From assembly GCA_019639195.1 (NCBI GenBank), contig JAHBSI010000004.1:186001-250000 (forward strand): a stretch of 64,000 nt of DNA. The letters are read 5' to 3'. Below, piece by piece: positions 27,140 to 36,405 of the stretch. Position 1 is the first letter of the stretch. The number at the start of each line of letters is the position of its first letter. Origin of the DNA: Acidobacteriota bacterium (GTDB lineage Bacteria > Acidobacteriota > Blastocatellia > Pyrinomonadales > Pyrinomonadaceae). The position numbers and the translations under genes are program-made. The notes under the pieces were generated by a model, which worked only from the letters and a program-made list of their open reading frames with translations, searched no databases and was not told the origin of the DNA.

Positions 27140-28102
27140 GTGAGAAGTATCTTTAGATCCCAGAGTATTGTTGCCAAGCGCCGAAAAACAATATTCAGCG
27201 TCTTGCTTGTTTTCTTCGCGCTGACAGCCCTGTCGCACTCCGTTGCCGCACATCCCGAGATCTCAGTTTCCGAAGAGCAGAAAATGATCACGGTCGGTGA
27301 CGCTCCCGACCAGGAGGTCTATGCGTTTGGGAAATCGGTTACTGTAAGCAAGCGTGCAAAAGGTGTACTTGCCGTGGGCGGTGATGTTGTCATCGAGGGC
27401 CGCATCGAGGGTGATGTTGCTACGATCGGCGGCAACGTGATCCAAAAGCATGACGCTTACGTTGGCGGCGACGTTATCGTGATCGGCGGAGCCTATAAGC
27501 CAGAGGCGGAAAAACCGGAGCGTGTAGATGGCAAGCAGACGGTAGTGTTCGGGATGCTCGAAGATGAGCTGAAAAGCGTTGCCCAGGATCCCGCGAGCTT
27601 GCTTTCGCCATCCGTCTCCCTTAGTTTTTTTGCTCAAAGACTGGTTCTTGCCCTCATTTGGTTCGTGATCTCGATCGCCTTTTCTACCATCGCTCCAGGT
27701 GCTGTCGGTCGAGCGGCCGCAAAGCTCAACCTGGTACCTGTCAAAGTTTGTGCGATCGGAGCCGGTGTTTTTATGGCTACGGGAATTATCGTCATCGCCG
27801 GTGCGTTAACTCTCCCAAACTTCCTGGCCGCCGCCGCTATCGGCCTTTGTATGCTTTTGCTGTTGTTTGGGTACGTTTTCGGGAGGATAGCGCTGCACGT
27901 ATCCCTGGGAAAATGGATCCAAAGGACCACTTTTCCGAGCAATAATCGTTCAGAGACGCTTGCTACCTTGACCGGAGTCCTCGTTTGGACCCTGGTCCTT
28001 TCCTTACCATTTGTTTGGCCAATCGCTTTGTTTGCAACATTTGCGTTCGGCATCGGCCTGATCGTGATCGCAGTTTCAAAGGCAGAATTTCGCCCTGCAT
28101 AA
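27140..28102 (+). CDS. Bactofilin-like (polymer-forming) domain membrane protein
   Basis: 320 residues, GTG start 3 bases after the anti-sigma stop. A signal sequence or first membrane helix (TIFSVLLVFFALTALSHSVA) is followed by a short beta-repeat region like bactofilins: VAVGG-type strands (GVLAVGGDVVIEGRIEGDVA, TIGGNVIQKHDAYVGGDVIV). Four hydrophobic helices follow in the C-terminal half (LALIWFVISIAFSTIAP and others). It is probably cotranscribed with the sigma/anti-sigma pair and may be a membrane scaffold or sensor. The specific function is not known. Confidence 0.7.
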   Translation: MRSIFRSQSIVAKRRKTIFSVLLVFFALTALSHSVAAHPEISVSEEQKMITVGDAPDQEVYAFGKSVTVSKRAKGVLAVGGDVVIEGRIEGDVATIGGNVIQKHDAYVGGDVIVIGGAYKPEAEKPERVDGKQTVVFGMLEDELKSVAQDPASLLSPSVSLSFFAQRLVLALIWFVISIAFSTIAPGAVGRAAAKLNLVPVKVCAIGAGVFMATGIIVIAGALTLPNFLAAAAIGLCMLLLLFGYVFGRIALHVSLGKWIQRTTFPSNNRSETLATLTGVLVWTLVLSLPFVWPIALFATFAFGIGLIVIAVSKAEFRPA

Positions 28103-28235
28103 GCCTGTCAACTCGCCTTTTGCAATCTTTGCGCAAGGTTTACACAACTTTACATAAAGCATCGAACCTAACTGCTAGTATTTACGTCATACCCGTTTAT
28201 TGGGAGGGCCGTTTCTTTAGGCTGAACTACTAAAT

Positions 28236-29450
28236 ATGACGCAGAACGCAATCATAACCATTTTCATATTTTTCATTAGTGCTCTGGTTTCTCAGGTCTT
28301 TGGACAGACCGTTGACCCGAATAAACCGGTGATCGTTCGCGGCGATGTTACGGCGGTTTCAAGTAACTCGGCGACACTGAACGCAAACGGAAAGTCGGTC
28401 ATTGCTCAGTTTTCAGAAAAGACCGAGTACAAGAAGGTCGGGCCGGACCTGAATCTTCGTGCCGCTGCGGTTTCAAGCCTTTCGGATATCAAGGTTGGCG
28501 ATAAGCTGATCGTGTCCTGCTTGATCAAACCTGACGGTGGATGTAATGCGATACGAAGCTACCTGCTCGCCACGGCTGAGCTCTCTGCACAGAAGACAAA
28601 GGAAGCTTCCGAGTGGAAGACTCGGGGTATTTCAGGAAAGGTCGAGGCGATCGATGCCATTAATCGAACTGTCACCATCAAGGTCAGCGGTCTTATGAGT
28701 TCGCAGTCAGTTGTCGTCTCGTTCAAGCCGAATGCAGAATTCTTGCACTACGCGGACGATTCAGTTGAATTTGCGGATGCAAAGCCGACTGATTTCCTAG
28801 GGATAGGTGTTGGCGATATGTTCAGGGCCGTTGGCGACCGCAGTGCGGACAATTCGGCGTTCACGGCCGAGAAAGTACTCATAGGTTCGTTCCAGACGAT
28901 CGCGGGTACTGTTAAATCGGTCGATGCGGGGAAGAATGAGGTTGTTATTTCCGACTTCGCCTCGGGCAAAGATATTACCATCTCGACTTCGAAGGTCACG
29001 ACTTTCAAGCGGTTTCCTGTCGAGGACGCAGAAAGGCTTGCGGGAATGCAGGCGGCCATGAGAAATGGCGGTGCGCCTGGGCAAAACAGGGGTGCTGGTG
29101 CCCCGCCCGCCGGCGGACGTGCACAAGGCGGCCAGGAGCACGCCGGCGGTCGTCCGGGTGGACAGCAAGGCGGACAGCGTCCGGGTGGTGCGATGGGCGG
29201 GCCGCGAGGCGGGGTTGACGAGATGCTCGATCGTTTTCCGACGATCACCACGGCGGACCTCAAAGTAGGTGATTCGATCGCGGTTTCGAGCACCAGAGCA
29301 AATGCCACTGGTCACGTCACGGCCTTTAAACTTCTTGCGGGCGTTGAGCCTTTCCTTCGATTGGCACAGGTAAGTACGGGCGGTGGACGCCGCAATCAAG
29401 GTGTTGACGGGTCTTTTTCGATCCCGGGCCTTGACGGAAATGGTTTCTAG
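28236..29450 (+). CDS. DUF5666-type secreted protein with Gly-rich segment
   Basis: 404 residues. A signal peptide ends near VFGQT. Three small beta-barrel-like repeats occur, each describing a value-dependent strand pattern: IVRGDVTAVSSNSATLNANG, GISGKVEAIDAINRTVTIKV and IAGTVKSVDAGKNEVVISDF, as in DUF5666 domains. Residues about 275-325 are Gly/Gln/Pro/Arg-rich low complexity (GGRPGGQQGGQRPGGAMGG). The protein is exported; its role is unknown. It lies 33 bases upstream of the TonB-dependent receptor, so the two probably form a unit. Confidence 0.72.
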   Translation: MTQNAIITIFIFFISALVSQVFGQTVDPNKPVIVRGDVTAVSSNSATLNANGKSVIAQFSEKTEYKKVGPDLNLRAAAVSSLSDIKVGDKLIVSCLIKPDGGCNAIRSYLLATAELSAQKTKEASEWKTRGISGKVEAIDAINRTVTIKVSGLMSSQSVVVSFKPNAEFLHYADDSVEFADAKPTDFLGIGVGDMFRAVGDRSADNSAFTAEKVLIGSFQTIAGTVKSVDAGKNEVVISDFASGKDITISTSKVTTFKRFPVEDAERLAGMQAAMRNGGAPGQNRGAGAPPAGGRAQGGQEHAGGRPGGQQGGQRPGGAMGGPRGGVDEMLDRFPTITTADLKVGDSIAVSSTRANATGHVTAFKLLAGVEPFLRLAQVSTGGGRRNQGVDGSFSIPGLDGNGF

Positions 29451-29483
29451 ATCCTGGTATTAATTTTCATTCATACGATTCAT

Positions 29484-32432
29484 ATGGACTACATAAAGAA
29501 AATAACTCTGCTTGGCGCCCTGCTGCTGTTCTCTGCGGGCGGAGCCTTTGCGCAAAAGGCGGCGAGCATAACCGGTCAAGTTGTTGACAGCCTTGGTGCG
29601 GTCGTCGTAGGTGCGACGGTGAAAGCAGTAAACGCAGAAGGAACAGAAAAACAAGCGGTCACTAACGATCGCGGCGAATTTACGATCTCCGGCTTGCAGG
29701 CCGGCACATATACGGTAAAGGCCGATGCGCCTAACTTTGCTCCCTACGAGAACCCGGAAGTGGTGATCGCCGCGGGCGAAAAGCACGAGTTGGTAGTTTC
29801 AATGACCGTTGCCGGTGTGGCCGAAGATGTCAACGTCAACCCGAGTGAGGGTGTTTCGACGGATCCTGACAGCAACGCAAGTGCAACTGTGCTGAAAGGC
29901 AAGGACCTTGACGCCCTGCCGGACGACCCTGATGAACTCCAGTCGGCCCTTCAGGCATTGGCCGGACCAGGTTCGGGCCCTGATGGCGGCCAGATCTATA
30001 TCGACGGCTTTACTGGTGGCAATCTTCCGCCTAAAGAGTCGATCCGTGAGATTCGCATCAACCAGAACCCATTCTCGGCAGAATACGATCGCCTCGGCTT
30101 CGGCCGGATCGAGATCTTGACGCGGCCGGGAACTGATCGTTTCCGCGGAAGTGCGTTCTTCAACTTCAATGACGCTCGCTTTAATTCACGAAATCCGTTC
30201 GCGGCAAATCGTGCACCGAGCCAGACACGCTTTTTTGGCGGCAACATCTCCGGCCCGATCATCAAGAAAAAGGCTTCGTTCTTCGTTGACATTTCAAATC
30301 GCGACATCGACAACAACACGATCGTAAATGCGGTCGTGCTTGATCCGTCGCTGAACATAATCAATTTTTCGCAGGACTACAAGGTTCCGACACGTCGTTT
30401 CTCGATCGGCCCGCGGCTGGATTATGCGATCAACGATAAGAACACACTTGTTGTCAGATACGATTACGACCGCTCGTCCAGCAAGAATCAGGGAATTGGC
30501 GGCACCTCGCTTGCTTCGCGTCAGTACGACTCGACGAGCTTTGGCCACGACCTCCGGGTGACTGAAACCGCGATCTTGAACGCTACGACGGTGAACGAGA
30601 CCCGCTTCAGGTATTCTTTCGATCGAAGTGGGCAGAATGGCGACAATTCCATCCCAACCGTCAGTGTGTCTTCGGCCTTTACGGCAGGCGGGTCACAGAT
30701 CGGCGAGAGCTTTAATCGAAGTCAGCAGTACGAGATCTCGAACAATACAACGACCGCTCTCGGCAAGAATATGGAGCACTCGGTCAAGTTCGGAGTAAGG
30801 CTTCGCGGCAGCTCGATCGACAACCGGTCCGAGAATAACTACGGCGGAACTTTCAGTTTCCTTGGCTTTGTCGGCGCAAGCCCGTATGATCTGAACGGTG
30901 ACGGCTTTGTATCGCCGATCGAACAGTACCGTGCGAAACTCCTCGGTGCTGTCGGTTCACAATACGATCCGACCCAGTTCACGATGACGACGGGCAACCC
31001 GCTCGCAAAGGTCTCGCAGCAGGATCTCGGGTTGTTCGTTTCAGATGACTGGCGTCTTTCGCCGAAATTGCTCCTCAGCTTTGGCCTTAGATACGAGAAT
31101 CAGACGAATATCAGCAGCGACTATAACTTCGCTCCGAGGTTTGGTTTTGCGTGGTCGCCCGGAGCCGGCGGCTCGAAACCGGCAAAGACCGTGTTTCGCG
31201 GCGGTGCGGGCATCTTCTATGACCGGTTTAGCCAGAACTATACGCTGCAGGCTCATCGCTACGACGGAATCACACAGTTGAACCTGCTCGTAAGCGCCAA
31301 CGAAACTGACCCGACGCGTCAGGCCGCAGCACTCGCATTGCTCGCTCAGCCGATCTTCAATGCTGACGGGACGGTCTCGAATCTTCTGACCGCGTCGCAG
31401 ATCCTCGCGGTTCTCCCTGGGTCGAGCACGACAAGACTTGTCGCTCCCGATCTGAAGACGCCGTACACGGCACAGGCCCTCTTTGGAATCGAGCGTCAGC
31501 TGCCTTTCAAGACGACGGTATCAGCGTTCTTCATCACGACGAGGTCATACAATCAGCTTCGGTCGAGGAATATCAATGCTCCAGTCTGCCCGGACAACTT
31601 CAACTGTGCCTCCGCACCTCGTCCGGATCCGACGCTCGGCAATATCCAGCAGTATGAATCGACGGGCAAGTCTGAAGAGAATCAGATCCGCGTGAGCTTC
31701 AGGAACAACTACTCGTCCCGATTCTCACTCTTTGGGAACTATTCACTCAACTTTTCAAAGAGCGATACCGACGGTGCGGGGAGTTCTCCGGCGTACAGCT
31801 ACAGCTTTGCCGGCGAATGGGGCCGCAGCGGTGATGACGTACGTCATCGATTTATTGTCGGCGGAAATATCGGATTGCCTTGGGGCGTCTCGCTAAATCC
31901 CTTCATCTTTGCATCGTCCGGATCGCCGTTCAATATCACGACCGGCTTCGATTCCAATGGTGATGGATACATAACGGAGCGTCCGACGTACGGAGCACTT
32001 GCGTCCCGCTGTGCCGAGCTCGGCCTGCATTACGCATTCTGCGATGTCGCAGGCAAGGATCCGAACGCGGTTATTCCCCGCAATTTCGGCGAAGGCCCGG
32101 GAAGTTTCTCGGTCAACCTCCGTGTTGCAAAGAACTTCGGATTCGGGAAGGCTAACGACAAGGGCGGCCAGGCTTCCGGCGGCGGAATGATGGGCATGGG
32201 ACGCGGCGGCTTCTTCGGCGGCATGGGCGGCGGACGTAAGCCTTACAATCTCAACCTTTCTGTAAACTTTTCAAATCTCTTGAATACCGTGAATCTCGGA
32301 AACCCGGTTTCAAGTCTCAGCTCAAGCCGATTCGGCCAATCGACCAGCACGTCAGGCGGATTCGGTAGATTCGGCGGTTCTGGTGGATCAGCAAACCGCC
32401 GAATCGAGCTTCAGGTCCGCTTCAGTTGGTAA
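29484..32432 (+). CDS. Oar-like TonB-dependent receptor with carboxypeptidase-regulatory domain
   Basis: 982 residues. A signal peptide ends near AFAQ. Residues about 25-115 are a carboxypeptidase regulatory-like domain (ITGQVVDSLGAVVVGATVKA). Then comes a plug-like domain (GGQIYIDGFTGGNLPPKES, REIRINQNPFSAEYDR) and a large beta barrel ending in ELQVRFSW, with the C-terminal aromatic expected of outer-membrane barrels. A Gly/Met-rich stretch lies near residues 900-925. Oar-like receptors are expanded in Acidobacteria and take up or export large substrates. No linked SusD, TonB or hydrolase gives a substrate hint. Confidence 0.88.
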   Translation: MDYIKKITLLGALLLFSAGGAFAQKAASITGQVVDSLGAVVVGATVKAVNAEGTEKQAVTNDRGEFTISGLQAGTYTVKADAPNFAPYENPEVVIAAGEKHELVVSMTVAGVAEDVNVNPSEGVSTDPDSNASATVLKGKDLDALPDDPDELQSALQALAGPGSGPDGGQIYIDGFTGGNLPPKESIREIRINQNPFSAEYDRLGFGRIEILTRPGTDRFRGSAFFNFNDARFNSRNPFAANRAPSQTRFFGGNISGPIIKKKASFFVDISNRDIDNNTIVNAVVLDPSLNIINFSQDYKVPTRRFSIGPRLDYAINDKNTLVVRYDYDRSSSKNQGIGGTSLASRQYDSTSFGHDLRVTETAILNATTVNETRFRYSFDRSGQNGDNSIPTVSVSSAFTAGGSQIGESFNRSQQYEISNNTTTALGKNMEHSVKFGVRLRGSSIDNRSENNYGGTFSFLGFVGASPYDLNGDGFVSPIEQYRAKLLGAVGSQYDPTQFTMTTGNPLAKVSQQDLGLFVSDDWRLSPKLLLSFGLRYENQTNISSDYNFAPRFGFAWSPGAGGSKPAKTVFRGGAGIFYDRFSQNYTLQAHRYDGITQLNLLVSANETDPTRQAAALALLAQPIFNADGTVSNLLTASQILAVLPGSSTTRLVAPDLKTPYTAQALFGIERQLPFKTTVSAFFITTRSYNQLRSRNINAPVCPDNFNCASAPRPDPTLGNIQQYESTGKSEENQIRVSFRNNYSSRFSLFGNYSLNFSKSDTDGAGSSPAYSYSFAGEWGRSGDDVRHRFIVGGNIGLPWGVSLNPFIFASSGSPFNITTGFDSNGDGYITERPTYGALASRCAELGLHYAFCDVAGKDPNAVIPRNFGEGPGSFSVNLRVAKNFGFGKANDKGGQASGGGMMGMGRGGFFGGMGGGRKPYNLNLSVNFSNLLNTVNLGNPVSSLSSSRFGQSTSTSGGFGRFGGSGGSANRRIELQVRFSW

Positions 32433-32470
32433 GAAGCGGACATCTCTCCTCGGTTAGCGAGCCGAAACTA

Positions 32471-32505
32471 GGGCGGGCACCTTCGTGGTTCCCGCCCGTT
32501 TTTTT
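32471..32505 (+). terminator. Rho-independent terminator after the TonB receptor
   Basis: GGGCGGG (32471-32477) pairs with CCCGCCC (32491-32497), with an inner ACC/GGT extension and a TTCGT loop, followed by G and seven T. It is 38 bases after the receptor stop and ends the transcript. Confidence 0.92.
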
Positions 32506-32583
32506 GCAAATTGATCCAAAAAGAAAATGGATCACGAACGTGATCCACCCGAAACATTCTAAGCCGGCCCGCCGTTTGGCCTT

Positions 32584-33540
32584 TTACCGGGCAAAACGAC
32601 TATTCTTCCACCATTCAACTGTCCGCTGCAGGCCATCTTCGAGCCCAACAAGATTCTCGTAGCCGATCGTTTCGACCGCGACAGTATTATCTGCCTGCGA
32701 ATGCTTGACGTCTCCGGTCCGAGCCTCGTGATATTCTGCGTCAATTTCTTTGCCGACGATCTTCTTGAGAGCAGATAGCAGATCGTTGAGCGTTATCCTT
32801 TCGCCGTTGGCTGCGTTCATCACCAGGCCAGGCGCCTTCGGGGATTTCGCAGCCTTAATGTTGGCATCGACAACATTGTCGATAAACGTGAAGTCACGGG
32901 ACTGTTCGCCGTCTCCATATATGACCGGCCGCGAATCGGTCATTAAAGCATCAATAAACCGCGAAATAACGCCCGAATAGGGCGATGAAGGGTTTTGCCT
33001 TGGGCCGAAGACATTGAAGTATCTTAGAGAGGCCGTTTCGAGCCCGTAAACGCGATAGAATGCCGACGCATAGTATTCGCCGGTGAGCTTTGCCACGGCG
33101 TACGGCGACATCGGTGCGGGAGCCATCGTCTCAGCCTTCGGCAGCGTCGGCTGATCGCCGTAGGCTGAGCTTGATGCGGCGTAAATAAACTTGCGTACTC
33201 CAGCCGATCGGGCTGCGAGTAAAAGGTTGAAAGTGCCTTCGACACACGCCTGATGGGTTGAAACAGGATCTTCGACCGAACGCGGCACGCTTGGCAGGGC
33301 GGCCTCGTGGAAGATCATCTCAACACCCTCAACAGCGGCCGCGACCACTTCCGGATCGGCAACGTCACCTTCGATAAACTCAAAGTCGCCTGCTATCTCA
33401 TCCAGGTTCTCTTGAAAGCCGGTGGCGAAATTGTCAAGAATGCGTACTCTTGCTCCTTCGCTAAGTAAGCGGTCGGCCAAGTTGGAGCCGATGAATCCGG
33501 CTCCGCCCGTAACTAGAACTGTCGGGGTGTCGTAAGACAT
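32584..33540 (-). CDS. NAD-dependent nucleotide-sugar epimerase, WbpP/GalE-like extended SDR
   Basis: 318 residues. The Rossmann motif VTGGAGFIGSNLADRLL is at the N-terminus. The SDR catalytic Ser-Tyr-Lys is in ASSSAYGDQP and MSPYAVAKLTGEYY. LRYFNVFGPRQNPSSPYSGV resembles UDP-GlcNAc 4-epimerase WbpP more than GalE. It interconverts UDP-sugars for surface polysaccharide. It lies 25 bases after the UDP-glucose dehydrogenase gene in the same direction. UDP-glucuronate epimerase is an alternative. Confidence 0.85.
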   Translation of the reverse strand: MSYDTPTVLVTGGAGFIGSNLADRLLSEGARVRILDNFATGFQENLDEIAGDFEFIEGDVADPEVVAAAVEGVEMIFHEAALPSVPRSVEDPVSTHQACVEGTFNLLLAARSAGVRKFIYAASSSAYGDQPTLPKAETMAPAPMSPYAVAKLTGEYYASAFYRVYGLETASLRYFNVFGPRQNPSSPYSGVISRFIDALMTDSRPVIYGDGEQSRDFTFIDNVVDANIKAAKSPKAPGLVMNAANGERITLNDLLSALKKIVGKEIDAEYHEARTGDVKHSQADNTVAVETIGYENLVGLEDGLQRTVEWWKNSRFAR

Positions 33541-33565
33541 ATTTGTCTAAAAAGCGAACAGGAGA

Positions 33566-34864
33566 TCAGCGTCCGACGCCTACGTAATCAAAACCGGCCG
33601 CACGCATGGTTGACGGTTCATAAATATTGCGAAGATCGGCTATCTTGGGTGAACGAAGCAAGCTCTTGACCTTCTCCAAGTTTAGGGCACGGAACTGATT
33701 CCATTCGGTTACGATCACAAGTGCATCAGCACCATCGATCGCCGAATACTCATCCTCGGTATACTCGATGTCCGGCAGAACATGTTTTGCTTCGGCCATC
33801 GCGACCGGATCGAACGCTTTGATCGAGGCACCGTTCTCGACCATCTTCTTGATGATGTCGGTCGCCGGGGATTCCCGCATATCGTCGGTTTCGGGCTTGA
33901 AAGAAAGCCCGAGCACCGCGATCTTCTTTCCGTTCAGGTCGCCAACGAGCTTTTCGATCTTCGCAAGCATCGCGTCGCGTTGACGCTCGTTTGCATCAAT
34001 TACGGCATCAACGATTCGTGTTTCCACACCGAAGGCGTCCGCAACCGTCGTAAGGGCACGAGTATCCTTCGGGAAACAGGAGCCGCCGTAGCCCGGGCCC
34101 GGATGCAGAAACTTCCGCCCGATGCGGTTGTCCATTCCCATTCCTCGGGCAACGTCATGAACGTCACAGCCGATAGCGTCGCACAGATTAGCGATCTCAT
34201 TGATGAACGTGATCTTAGTCGCGAGAAACGCGTTTGCAGCGTACTTGGTAAGCTCGGCAGCCTCAAGGGAAGTGACCACGATCGGGGTCTCGATCAGGTA
34301 AAGCGGGCGATAAAGCTCCTTCATTACCTCGATCGCACGGTCCTGATTGCTGCCTATGACGACGCGGTCAGGCCGCATAAAATCTTCGATGGCCGCACCT
34401 TCGCGAAGGAATTCAGGATTTGACGCAACGCCGAACTCTGTCCCTTCAGGAGAGTTTTCGATGACGAACTTCCGAAGCCATTCACCGGTGCCGACCGGAA
34501 CCGTGGATTTTGTGACAAGCACTTTATAACCGTTCAATGCCTCGGCCACGCTCTTGGCAGCGGCTCGGTAGTAGCTCATATCGGGCGTGCCGTCCGGTTG
34601 AGGGGGCGTACCGACCGCAAGAAAGACAACGAGCGAACGCTCAACGGCGGCTTTTAGGTCGGTCGTGAAATGAAGGCGTCCCGCCTTGGCATTTTCGGAG
34701 ACAAGGAGATCCAGACCGGGTTCATAAATGGGGATGACACCATTATTTAGTCCGTCGATCTTCGCCTGGTCAACATCAACGCAGGTCACGTCGATGCCGA
34801 ATTCAGCAAAACACGCTCCTGAGACAAGGCCAACATATCCGGTTCCAATTACTGCGATCTGCAT
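33566..34864 (-). CDS. ugd: UDP-glucose 6-dehydrogenase
   Basis: 432 residues, the normal length. It has IAVIGTGYVGLVSGACFAEF at the N-terminus, FLAVGTPPQPDG, the middle domain helix ELTKYAANAFLATKITFINE, and the catalytic cysteine in PGPGYGGSCFPKDTRAL. The C-terminal domain has GLSFKPETDDMRESPA. It oxidises UDP-glucose to UDP-glucuronate with two NAD+. With the adjacent epimerase it supplies uronic acid precursors for exopolysaccharide or lipopolysaccharide. Confidence 0.96.
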   Translation of the reverse strand: MQIAVIGTGYVGLVSGACFAEFGIDVTCVDVDQAKIDGLNNGVIPIYEPGLDLLVSENAKAGRLHFTTDLKAAVERSLVVFLAVGTPPQPDGTPDMSYYRAAAKSVAEALNGYKVLVTKSTVPVGTGEWLRKFVIENSPEGTEFGVASNPEFLREGAAIEDFMRPDRVVIGSNQDRAIEVMKELYRPLYLIETPIVVTSLEAAELTKYAANAFLATKITFINEIANLCDAIGCDVHDVARGMGMDNRIGRKFLHPGPGYGGSCFPKDTRALTTVADAFGVETRIVDAVIDANERQRDAMLAKIEKLVGDLNGKKIAVLGLSFKPETDDMRESPATDIIKKMVENGASIKAFDPVAMAEAKHVLPDIEYTEDEYSAIDGADALVIVTEWNQFRALNLEKVKSLLRSPKIADLRNIYEPSTMRAAGFDYVGVGR

Positions 34865-34933
34865 ATTACGAGAAAATATAACGCTTAAGAATATAAAAAC
34901 TGAAAAAGAATAATCAAACTGAGGGCAAAAGTT

Positions 34934-34964
34934 TGCGGGTCACGTCGCATTGACATGACCCGCA
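34934..34964 (-). terminator. Hairpin after the FecR-like pair, probable terminator
   Basis: TGCGGGTCA (34934-34942) and TGACCCGCA (34956-34964) pair over 9 bp around a 13-base loop. On the minus strand it lies 28 bases past the stop of the FecR-like gene and is followed by AAACTTTTG, so the U-tract is short and offset. Confidence 0.5.
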
Positions 34965-34992
34965 TTCTTAATAAGCAAACTCTTTGGAAAGA

Positions 34993-35700
34993 CTATGCGG
35001 TCGGGCTAACGATCACCGTGCCGCCACCGATCTCGGTATCGCCATGTCGCGAACCAAAGAAGATCGCTGCACCAGCAACGCCGCCGGCAACCACAAGAAG
35101 CCACGGCCAGCCGGCAATAGCGGTCGGCGGAGCAGAGCCCGGACGAAGGCAAGGTTTGCAACCTGCCTGTTCAAGGCTGCCTGCAATAGCCGAAGAACCA
35201 GCGGCGACCTGCTTGTCGGATGTGCCTTCACGCATCGTTACCAAACCAGAGGTGGTGTCGATGTGAACGTGCGAACATTCGACTTCGAGAGCAAAGTTAT
35301 TTGCCTGGCTCGAATCAGCGATAAAGGTCGCGTTCTTTGTCGCCATCGTCGTGGAAACGCCTGCGGCGTTCGCAACGCGAACCTTACCTGCCGAAACGGT
35401 TCCTACGATCGTGCCATCGCTAAACGTAAGCGAAAGCGTCGTGTCTGCCTGAAGTTCAACGCGGCCGGTCTTGCCAAGATTGATCGTGGCGCTCGATGCC
35501 GGGCCCGTGACGATAGTGCTTCCGGAGACGATGGTTGAATTCGATACCGCAGTCTGTCCGTTAACGGTTACCTGGCCGGAGACCGTGATCTCAGCGGCAG
35601 TGCCCGCCGGCATTGCGTAGGCAACCATCGAATAAACGCACCAAACAGCAGCGAGAGTAAAGCCTGTAGTTAGTTTTTTTATGCTATTTTTGCTGATCAT
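34993..35700 (-). CDS. FecR-like exported protein with C-terminal membrane anchor, paralog A
   Basis: 235 residues. A long N-terminal signal (TTGFTLAAVWCVYSMVAYAM) leads to a beta-rich region with VNGQTAVSNSTIVSGSTIVT, ATINLGKTGRVELQADTTLS and GTVSAGKVRVANAAGVS, the strand pattern of FecR-type domains (exposed constant, then a nonzero initial value). Residues about 197-217 are a hydrophobic helix, followed by an 18-residue tail with GGGTVIVSP. A good Shine-Dalgarno (AAAGGAGG) lies 11 bases before the ATG. It is downstream of, and paralogous to, the gene at 35724-36317. The FecR assignment is by strand pattern only. Confidence 0.65.
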   Translation of the reverse strand: MISKNSIKKLTTGFTLAAVWCVYSMVAYAMPAGTAAEITVSGQVTVNGQTAVSNSTIVSGSTIVTGPASSATINLGKTGRVELQADTTLSLTFSDGTIVGTVSAGKVRVANAAGVSTTMATKNATFIADSSQANNFALEVECSHVHIDTTSGLVTMREGTSDKQVAAGSSAIAGSLEQAGCKPCLRPGSAPPTAIAGWPWLLVVAGGVAGAAIFFGSRHGDTEIGGGTVIVSPTA

Positions 35701-35723
35701 TAGAAATATGTCCTCCTTTGTGT

Positions 35724-36317
35724 TTAGGACGGCGAACTGGTTGTCGGAGGACCGGGAACGACGGTGCCGCCGCTGCCGAACTCAGAATCACTGCTCATAA
35801 CAGCCGTACCGATAAGGGCTACCGCCGCAGCTCCAAAGACCACGCCCCACCAGATCCAGGCGGAGCCGCCTTTCTTCTTGGTATTCGAATCCTGACTTGC
35901 GGTCGTCGCCGTCTCACCGGCGTTGACGTTAACGACTCCGTTCGGGGTCGTAACCGCGATCGGATGAGCGGAACTGACAACGGTCAGCGAACCGGAATTC
36001 AAGTTTGCCGTAAGGGTGGAGCCATCAAAGCTCACAATAGCGGTAGAATTTGGAGCGAGTTTGACGCTGCCGGCTGCTGCACAGCTTAGGATCGCAGATG
36101 CCGTTTCAGACGTGACAATCGTGCTGCCCGAGAATATTGTGCGGCCCGAGAGAGCCGTCTGTCCATCTACCGTAACAATGGCGTCATCAGAGCCAGACAC
36201 CAAAAGCTCCCCAGTCGCTTTTGGCGTGCCCGCCAAAGCAACCATTGAGTAAGTCGCAAATATTGCGACCATCGAGCACGTTGAGAGTGCTCTCGTAATC
36301 CACAGTTTGCTGTTCAT
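35724..36317 (-). CDS. FecR-like exported protein with C-terminal membrane anchor, paralog B
   Basis: 197 residues from the ATG at 36317, set by the Shine-Dalgarno AGAGGAG just upstream; a frame extension of 13 codons is ignored. The layout copies paralog A: signal peptide (MVAIFATYSMVALAG), VDGQTALSGRTIFSGSTIVT, SVKLAPNSTAIVSFDG, a cysteine in AILSCAAAG, a hydrophobic helix (WIWWGVVFGAAAVALIGTAV) and a tail with GSGGTVVPGPP. The 23-base gap between the two genes suggests tandem duplication and one transcript. A TTGACA promoter is upstream. Function is unknown. Confidence 0.65.
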   Translation of the reverse strand: MNSKLWITRALSTCSMVAIFATYSMVALAGTPKATGELLVSGSDDAIVTVDGQTALSGRTIFSGSTIVTSETASAILSCAAAGSVKLAPNSTAIVSFDGSTLTANLNSGSLTVVSSAHPIAVTTPNGVVNVNAGETATTASQDSNTKKKGGSAWIWWGVVFGAAAVALIGTAVMSSDSEFGSGGTVVPGPPTTSSPS

Positions 36318-36376
36318 ATTTCTCCTCTTTGTATCGCCCAAGTCAGTAAAGTTCAAAAAAAATCAAGCCATTCAAT

Positions 36377-36405
36377 CTTTTACACGAAGTACGGCGGGAT
36401 GTCAA
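36377..36405 (-). promoter_or_regulatory. Predicted sigma70 promoter of the FecR-like pair
   Basis: On the minus strand TTGACA (36405-36400), 17-base spacer, TAAAAG (36382-36377). The -35 is perfect and the -10 has four matches. It lies 60 bases upstream of the start at 36317. Confidence 0.55.

Noticed and set aside
28103..28235. Promoter upstream of the DUF5666 gene
   Set aside because: TTTACA-like and TAGTAT boxes exist but the spacing is 21 bases; no convincing pair.
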